Of a stretch of DNA of 64,000 nt, positions 59,472-64,000 are shown piece by piece. Source of the DNA: Candidatus Zixiibacteriota bacterium (lineage in GTDB: Bacteria; Zixibacteria; MSB-5A5; DG-27); the NCBI GenBank assembly GCA_030605835.1, contig JAUWHO010000023.1, positions 302,896 to 366,895 of the forward strand. The letters are read 5' to 3'. Below the pieces are notes generated by a model. That model saw only the letters and a list, made by a program, of their open reading frames with translations, was not told the DNA's origin and searched no databases. Position numbers and translations under genes: made by a program. The stretch's first letter is position 1. Each line of letters opens with the position of its first letter.

Positions 59472-59545
59472 GGGAACCTCCTTAGAGTTAAGGGTTAGTT
59501 GTTAAGAAGCGCTATATTGCCGTAGCTTTTCTAGAATTTTCAGAC

Positions 59546-59575
59546 AGTATATGATTTTCGGATAGCATCGGTCAA
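59546..59575 (-). promoter_or_regulatory. Surface-gene promoter, copy 2
   Basis: On the minus strand TTGACC, 18 bases, TATACT. The spacer and the TTAAGGGTTAGTTGT leader are shared with the 52429 gene. Confidence 0.66.
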
Positions 59576-60045
59576 GAGAAAAATCTGTCTTTTTTCAGCA
59601 ATCTCGGAGGAGTGATCTGTAACTCTTAATTGGCTGTTGGTAGTGGCCGGCAGTCCATCCCACACCGCCTGGTTCACCCATTGGAGGTGGTCAACTTCAG
59701 CAGCCGGGTAGGTTCCCACCATTCTGCCTAAATCTGAAAAGATCTGGAATCCTATTGTTCTCTTGACAACTTTTGTGCGTTTACTTGGTAAAGAGCAGAG
59801 AGCCTTGCTGCAATAATGACAGAAGTGCACGCCACATTGCCACAAAGAGTAAAAAAGATACACCTTTTCTCTTTTTAAGTTGACAAATTGCCAATTAAAT
59901 CGTAAAATAGGGTACCCCATGCTGAAAATGAACTTTTTGATCTTGCCGAACCGTTCCCTGGTCGGGAAACGGCAATTCTCTTTCTGCAAATCTCTATGCT
60001 CGGGGAGGTGGACTTAAGCTCCTCGGAAGTCTCCCAAAATAAGAC
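59576..60045. other. Intergenic region upstream of the GH35-like gene
   Basis: 470 bases between divergent genes. Only the GH35 promoter at 59880 is recognisable, followed by a leader of about 130 bases. I see no gene or RNA. Confidence 0.6.
59880..59908 (+). promoter_or_regulatory. Promoter for the GH35-like gene
   Basis: TTGACA, 17 bases, TAAAAT. It implies a 5' leader of about 130 bases before the ATG at 60046. Confidence 0.62.
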
Positions 60046-62226
60046 ATGCTTGGACTGGTAAATAACAAGTTCGTCATCGGCAGGGAGGAATTCTATCCCT
60101 TTTCAGCGGAGATGCACTACTTCCGGGTGAACAAGAGGTACTGGTCGGTCTGTTTTGAGCGGATCCGGAGAGCTGGCTTCCGTGTTATCTCTACCTATGT
60201 CCCCTGGAATCTTCACGAATCAGAGCTGGGGAGCTTCGATTTCATCGGCCCCACCGACCCCCGCAAGGACATTTTGGTCTTTCTGGAGCTGGCGCGGGAG
60301 TTCGGATTCAAGATCATTCTCAGGCCGGGTCCGTGGATTGGCGCCGAGTGGAAAAACGGAGGCCTTCCGGATTTCGTCCTGAGAGACAAAGAGGCCACTG
60401 CCAAATCGCCGGGTGGAGAGGAGGTGAGCGCTCACAACACCGTGGGGGTGAGTGCGGGGAAAGTGCCCTGCTATTTGCATCCGGTCTATTTGGCTCACAT
60501 CAAGAGGTATTTCAGCGCCTTGGTGGAGGCCATTCAGAACTATATCTATCCAAAGGGACCGGTCTTTTTGATCCAGATCGACAATTACGCCGACTTCGGA
60601 GGTAGCACCGGGATTTTTGAGGCCGATTACAGTCATCTTGTCAGCAAAGAGCTTTATCCCCAGTTTCTGCAGGAGAAGTATCAAAGCATAACCAACCTGA
60701 ACAAGAACTATCGCAAGAACTTCCGGAGTTTCACGGAGCTGGAACCCCCCCGGAGGCTAACCTTAAGAAAACCCGAAGATCTGTTGAAATACTTCGATTG
60801 GATGGACTTTAAGGAGTGGTCCTCGGCCTCATATATCAGTCGCCTCCGGGAGAGATTGGAGTCTTTGGGGGTGGGCTCCATGTTCTCTACTAATGTCCGG
60901 TTGGACTTCCCGACCAGCGCTAAGCTTCTGGGGGAACAGAAGGTTTTGGTGGGGGCAGATCTCTCCTGGCCCCGGGATTTGCCGCGGTTAACTCGCCAAC
61001 TGCGCTATATGAAGACCAATCTGAGCTTCCCCTGGGCCTCCTCCTTCAGTAGTGGAAAAGCCGCGGATGATCCTGAAACTGAGAGCAGATATCGCCCCAC
61101 CGACTTGAAGACCTCCAGAAGACTTCTGACGGCCTCGCTATCTGCAGGCTTGAAGGGTTTGAACTATTACATGTTCGTGGAGAGAGACCACTGGTATGGG
61201 GCCCCTCTGGGGAGTGACGGAGAGGTGAGGTCAAACTACGAATTGGCCAAGAATCTGAATTTCACCCTGGAGAGGATGCAGTTTGAGAGTCTCCGAAGCC
61301 TCGCCCAGGTGGGGGTTGCCAGCTACCGTCCCTACCTGCGTTACAGTCACCTTGAGGCTTCCGCCGGAGGTGGGGCCGCCTCCAGGCGGAGAAGGCCCTT
61401 TGGTTACCTGAAAGAGTTAGTGGATACCACTTTCTCCGATATTTGCGGGGGTCTCTCCTCCTTACATTTTGACTACGGGGTGCCGGATTTCGACTTCCCG
61501 GAGAGTTTCGATGACTTCCGGTTGGTGTTCGTTCCGGTAGGGGAGTTTATGGACTCCGATACCCAGCAGTTCTTAATTGAGCTGGCGAGGCAAGGGAAGA
61601 TCATTGTCCTGGTCGGACTTTTGCCGAAGTTGGACGAAAAGATGCGCAGCGGTGGGCTTCTCTCCGAGAAGCTGGGCCTGAAGACTAAGCCCGGGCGCAG
61701 ACCCGCCTCTATAGAGGCATACGGGGAGAGATTTCCGGCGCTCACCTTCGGTGAAATCAGCAAGAAGCGCGGGGGCGCAAAAGTAATTGCCAGGGAGAAG
61801 ACGCATCTTCTGGGCGTGAGCAAGAAGGTTGGGAAGGGGGAGATTTATCTTTTCACCTTTGATGTCGCCCCGATGCTTAACCCTCAGAAGACCATCTTCT
61901 TCCATAATCTTCTTGTCGAGAACAAGATCGCTACTCCGGTCGGCTGTTCGGACCCGGCGGTCCAGATTGTCGTCCAGGCGGGCCCCAAAACGGTGGTCAT
62001 TTATCTTCTCGGCCCCGAGGCGGGGGAGGAGGGTTCTACCGCCGGCACCAGAAAGCTGATAATCACGCTAGATTGCAAGATGTTGGGAATTACAGCTGCA
62101 CGCGTCAGGTTGATCGATCTCTTGGGCGAGGGGAAGATTATTACCTCCTCTAAGGAGCTCTCCTCCGGGCTGCTCTTGGAAATTGAAAACGGGGACAGCC
62201 GGATTTATCTGGCCAATAAGAAATAG
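60046..62226 (+). CDS. GH35-like beta-galactosidase-family protein, catalytic residues altered
   Basis: 726 residues. The N-terminal barrel follows GH35: 'FSAEMHYFRVNKRYWSVCFERIRRAGFRVISTYVPWNLHE', 'ILRPGPWIGAEWKNGGLPDFVLR' and 'GPVFLIQIDNYADFGG'. In active GH35 enzymes that last motif is QIENEYG with the acid/base Glu; here Asp stands in its place and the following Glu is gone. At the nucleophile region I read NLSFPWASSFSSG with no Glu. The GH42/GH35-type middle and a C-terminal beta domain are present. It lacks a signal peptide, so it would be cytoplasmic. Possibly a carbohydrate-binding pseudoenzyme or an enzyme with relocated residues. Confidence 0.7.
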   Translation: MLGLVNNKFVIGREEFYPFSAEMHYFRVNKRYWSVCFERIRRAGFRVISTYVPWNLHESELGSFDFIGPTDPRKDILVFLELAREFGFKIILRPGPWIGAEWKNGGLPDFVLRDKEATAKSPGGEEVSAHNTVGVSAGKVPCYLHPVYLAHIKRYFSALVEAIQNYIYPKGPVFLIQIDNYADFGGSTGIFEADYSHLVSKELYPQFLQEKYQSITNLNKNYRKNFRSFTELEPPRRLTLRKPEDLLKYFDWMDFKEWSSASYISRLRERLESLGVGSMFSTNVRLDFPTSAKLLGEQKVLVGADLSWPRDLPRLTRQLRYMKTNLSFPWASSFSSGKAADDPETESRYRPTDLKTSRRLLTASLSAGLKGLNYYMFVERDHWYGAPLGSDGEVRSNYELAKNLNFTLERMQFESLRSLAQVGVASYRPYLRYSHLEASAGGGAASRRRRPFGYLKELVDTTFSDICGGLSSLHFDYGVPDFDFPESFDDFRLVFVPVGEFMDSDTQQFLIELARQGKIIVLVGLLPKLDEKMRSGGLLSEKLGLKTKPGRRPASIEAYGERFPALTFGEISKKRGGAKVIAREKTHLLGVSKKVGKGEIYLFTFDVAPMLNPQKTIFFHNLLVENKIATPVGCSDPAVQIVVQAGPKTVVIYLLGPEAGEEGSTAGTRKLIITLDCKMLGITAARVRLIDLLGEGKIITSSKELSSGLLLEIENGDSRIYLANKK

Positions 62227-62287
62227 CAGTCAATAACCAGTAACCCGCAATTCCAAAGTAGGGCAATTAAGCTTCGGGCTAAGCCGG

Positions 62288-64000
62288 TCACTTCACCAGC
62301 ATCATCCTCCGGGTCTCGGTGAAATCTCCTGCGGTGACCTTGTAGAAGTATAGACCAGAGGAGACCTCAGAAGCATCCCAGGCAACTGACCTGTAGCCAG
62401 CCTGCTGTTTGCTGTCTACTAGTATGGCCACCTTCTGGCCGAGGAGGTTGTACACCTCCAGCTTCACATGACTGTCAACGGGCAACTGATACTCGATCAC
62501 GGTGCTGGCGTTGAAGGGATTAGGATAGTTACCGAGCAAGGCGAACTCTGTGGGAAGGTCAACCTCACCTCCCTCCAGGAACGAACCTGTCAGCGTCCAA
62601 TCGCTCACTCCAGGTCTACGCACTCCCTCTGCGGTCACCTCGAATGGGAAATAGGACGAATCAATGACCACCGCGGGGTAGTCCCCTACATACCCGTAAT
62701 AGATGTACTCATCAGAGATCGGGGCGTTATTCGGGATGTTCTGGTTCAAGTGAGCACTTCGTGACTGGTAAGGGTTGAAGGGGATGTTGCTGTAGTCTCT
62801 CAACGGTCCATACATGCCGACTCCGGGGACGTAGGCCATAAGCCAGATGTCTACTGTCTGATGAACGTCAGTATTGTTGGTGACGCTGCCGGTAAAGCCA
62901 AAGGACCCACCGCGAGGCACGACGACCGGCGACTGATCGGGTACCAACTCAATCGAGACTGCTGTCGTGGTTGAAAGATTGATCAATACTGAGACATTGT
63001 CGGAGCCAACATTAGCCACGGCTAGGTCATTGTCGCCATCGCCATCGAGGTCAACCGCGAAAACTGAAGTAGGCCAATGCCCGACCCCGTAATTAACCGC
63101 CGCCTGAAATGTCCCGTCACCGTTGTTCAGAAGGATTGAGACATTGTTGGAGCCATTAGCCACGGCCAGGTCATTGTCGCCATCGTCATCGAGGTCAACC
63201 GCGAAAACTGAATGAGGACTATCCCCGGCCCCGTAATTAACCGCCTCCTGAAATGTCCCGTCACCGTTGTTCAGAAGGACTGAGACATTGTCGGAATCCC
63301 AATTAGCCGCGGCCAGGTCATTGTCGCCATCGCCATCCAGATCAACCGCGAAAACTGAAGAAGGCCAACCCCCGGTCCCGTAATTAACCGCCGCCTGAAA
63401 TGTCCCGTCACCGTTGTTCAGAAGGACTGAGACACTGTCGGAATAACTATTGGCCACGGTCAGGTCATTGTCGCCATCGCCATCGAGGTCAACCGCGAAA
63501 ACTGACTCAGGCCAACCGCCGGCCCCGTAATTAACCGCCTCCTGAAATGTCCCGTCTCCGTTATTCAGAAGGACTGAGACATTGCCTGAGCCACCATTAG
63601 CCACGGCCAGGTCATTGTCGCCATCGTCATCGAGGTCAACCGCGAAAACTGACCAAGGTTCATCCCCGGCCCCGTAATTAACCGCCTGCTGAAATGTCCC
63701 GTCGCCGTTATTCAGAAGGACTGAGACATTGTCGGAGCGAGTATTAGCCGCGGCCAGGTCATTGTCGCCATCGCCATCGAGGTCAACCGCGAAAACTGAA
63801 GAAGGATAATCCCCGGTCCCGTAATTAACTGGCTCCTGAAATGTCCCGTCTCCTTTATGCAGAAGGTCTGAGAGATTGTCTGAGTAACTATTTGCCACGG
63901 CCAGGTCATTGTCGCCATCGCCATCGAGGTCAACCGCGAAAACTGAATAAGGATAATCCCCGGTCCCGTAATTAACTGGCTCCTGAAATGTCCCGTCTCC
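62288..64000 (-). CDS. FG-GAP/VCBS repeat surface protein with sorting domain (N-terminus beyond window)
   Basis: The frame is open to the window edge, so the N-terminus is missing; at least 570 residues are visible. About seven repeats of 48-49 residues (NNGDGTFQEAVNYGAG..P.SVFAVDLDGDGDNDLAVAN..S.NVSVLL) make a beta-propeller; each carries a DxDGDGDND calcium-binding loop. Period is 147 bases and DNA identity between repeats is very high. An Ig-like domain and the sorting domain (NYPNPFNASTVIEYQLPV...KVTAGDFTETRRMMLVK) follow, the same as in the beta-helix proteins. Likely secreted, calcium-stabilised adhesin-like protein. Confidence 0.85.
   Translation of the reverse strand, partial: GDGTFQEPVNYGTGDYPYSVFAVDLDGDGDNDLAVANSYSDNLSDLLHKGDGTFQEPVNYGTGDYPSSVFAVDLDGDGDNDLAAANTRSDNVSVLLNNGDGTFQQAVNYGAGDEPWSVFAVDLDDDGDNDLAVANGGSGNVSVLLNNGDGTFQEAVNYGAGGWPESVFAVDLDGDGDNDLTVANSYSDSVSVLLNNGDGTFQAAVNYGTGGWPSSVFAVDLDGDGDNDLAAANWDSDNVSVLLNNGDGTFQEAVNYGAGDSPHSVFAVDLDDDGDNDLAVANGSNNVSILLNNGDGTFQAAVNYGVGHWPTSVFAVDLDGDGDNDLAVANVGSDNVSVLINLSTTTAVSIELVPDQSPVVVPRGGSFGFTGSVTNNTDVHQTVDIWLMAYVPGVGMYGPLRDYSNIPFNPYQSRSAHLNQNIPNNAPISDEYIYYGYVGDYPAVVIDSSYFPFEVTAEGVRRPGVSDWTLTGSFLEGGEVDLPTEFALLGNYPNPFNASTVIEYQLPVDSHVKLEVYNLLGQKVAILVDSKQQAGYRSVAWDASEVSSGLYFYKVTAGDFTETRRMMLVK

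Noticed and set aside
62990..64000. 147-base periodicity as a non-coding satellite
   Set aside because: It is an open coding frame of calcium-binding propeller repeats.

Overview
The window is one chromosomal stretch of a flagellated, Gram-negative-type bacterium. Five intact or nearly intact secreted proteins end in the same 'NYPNPFNA ... SSGLYFYKLTAGD ... RRMMLVK' C-terminal domain. That is the sorting-tail type I know from the FCB superphylum (Bacteroidetes-like lineages and candidate phyla such as Zixibacteria, KSB1, TA06 and Latescibacteria). Together with flagellar genes (fliA, flgN, csrA, fliW) and a base composition near one half G+C, this points to an uncultured FCB-group candidate phylum. 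Zixibacteria is my best guess, with low confidence. There are no rRNA genes, CRISPR arrays, insertion sequences or phage genes.

Layout. 1-5.8 kb: end of nadB, guaA, an orphan response regulator, and a PAS histidine kinase with an NtrC-type sigma-54 activator. 5.8-6.35 kb: an intergenic stretch with two parS partition sites. 6.3-11.4 kb (minus strand): a late flagellar regulatory cluster reading fliA, PilZ/YcgR-like, GAF protein, receiver, receiver, flgN, csrA, fliW. I find good sigma-28 promoters in front of fliA, flgN and one receiver gene, which suggests FliA drives its own gene and this cluster. 12-18.8 kb: a phosphoesterase, a beta-helix surface protein, three decayed copies of surface-protein ends, a DUF4097 protein, an RRM protein and a GT-C membrane glycosyltransferase. 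19-24.7 kb: archaemetzincin, proline dehydrogenase, a TPR protein and metE-metF; an orphan proline dehydrogenase 3' end lies after metF. 24.8-29.9 kb: an AT-rich methyltransferase, a lipoprotein, flgN-like and flgM-like small genes, and an active/inactive M16 protease pair. 30-33.7 kb: a second beta-helix protein and a beta-propeller protein.

34-47.4 kb is a long plus-strand housekeeping run: yebC, [RNase H-fold protein, Ser/Thr kinase], ruvC-ruvA-ruvB, queH, DUF2905, queA, CPBP protease, ispD-ispF, dedA, ddl, HAD phosphatase, M42 peptidase and cysS. Two accessory cassettes sit in or after it: the kinase pair inside the ruv operon, and a two-gene CD-NTase plus SLATT membrane effector (minimal CBASS-like antiviral module) directly behind cysS. 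48.9-64 kb: a DJ-1/PfpI protein, tRNA-Phe, three more surface-protein loci (one frameshifted at a G-run, one running off the window), a PHP-domain protein, two tRNA-Lys(UUU) genes with different bodies, a DUF3108 lipoprotein with a GT2 glycosyltransferase, and a GH35-like protein lacking its usual catalytic residues.

The intergenic DNA is unusually structured. Many short hairpins share a core but have different, self-complementary stems. At least eight arrays of degenerate 7-base tandem repeats are present. A conserved 3' module follows three of the surface-protein genes. The strongest candidates for follow-up are the CD-NTase/SLATT pair, the kinase cassette in ruvC-ruvA-ruvB, the surface-protein family with its deletion scar and homopolymer frameshift, and the hairpin plus heptad repeat system.
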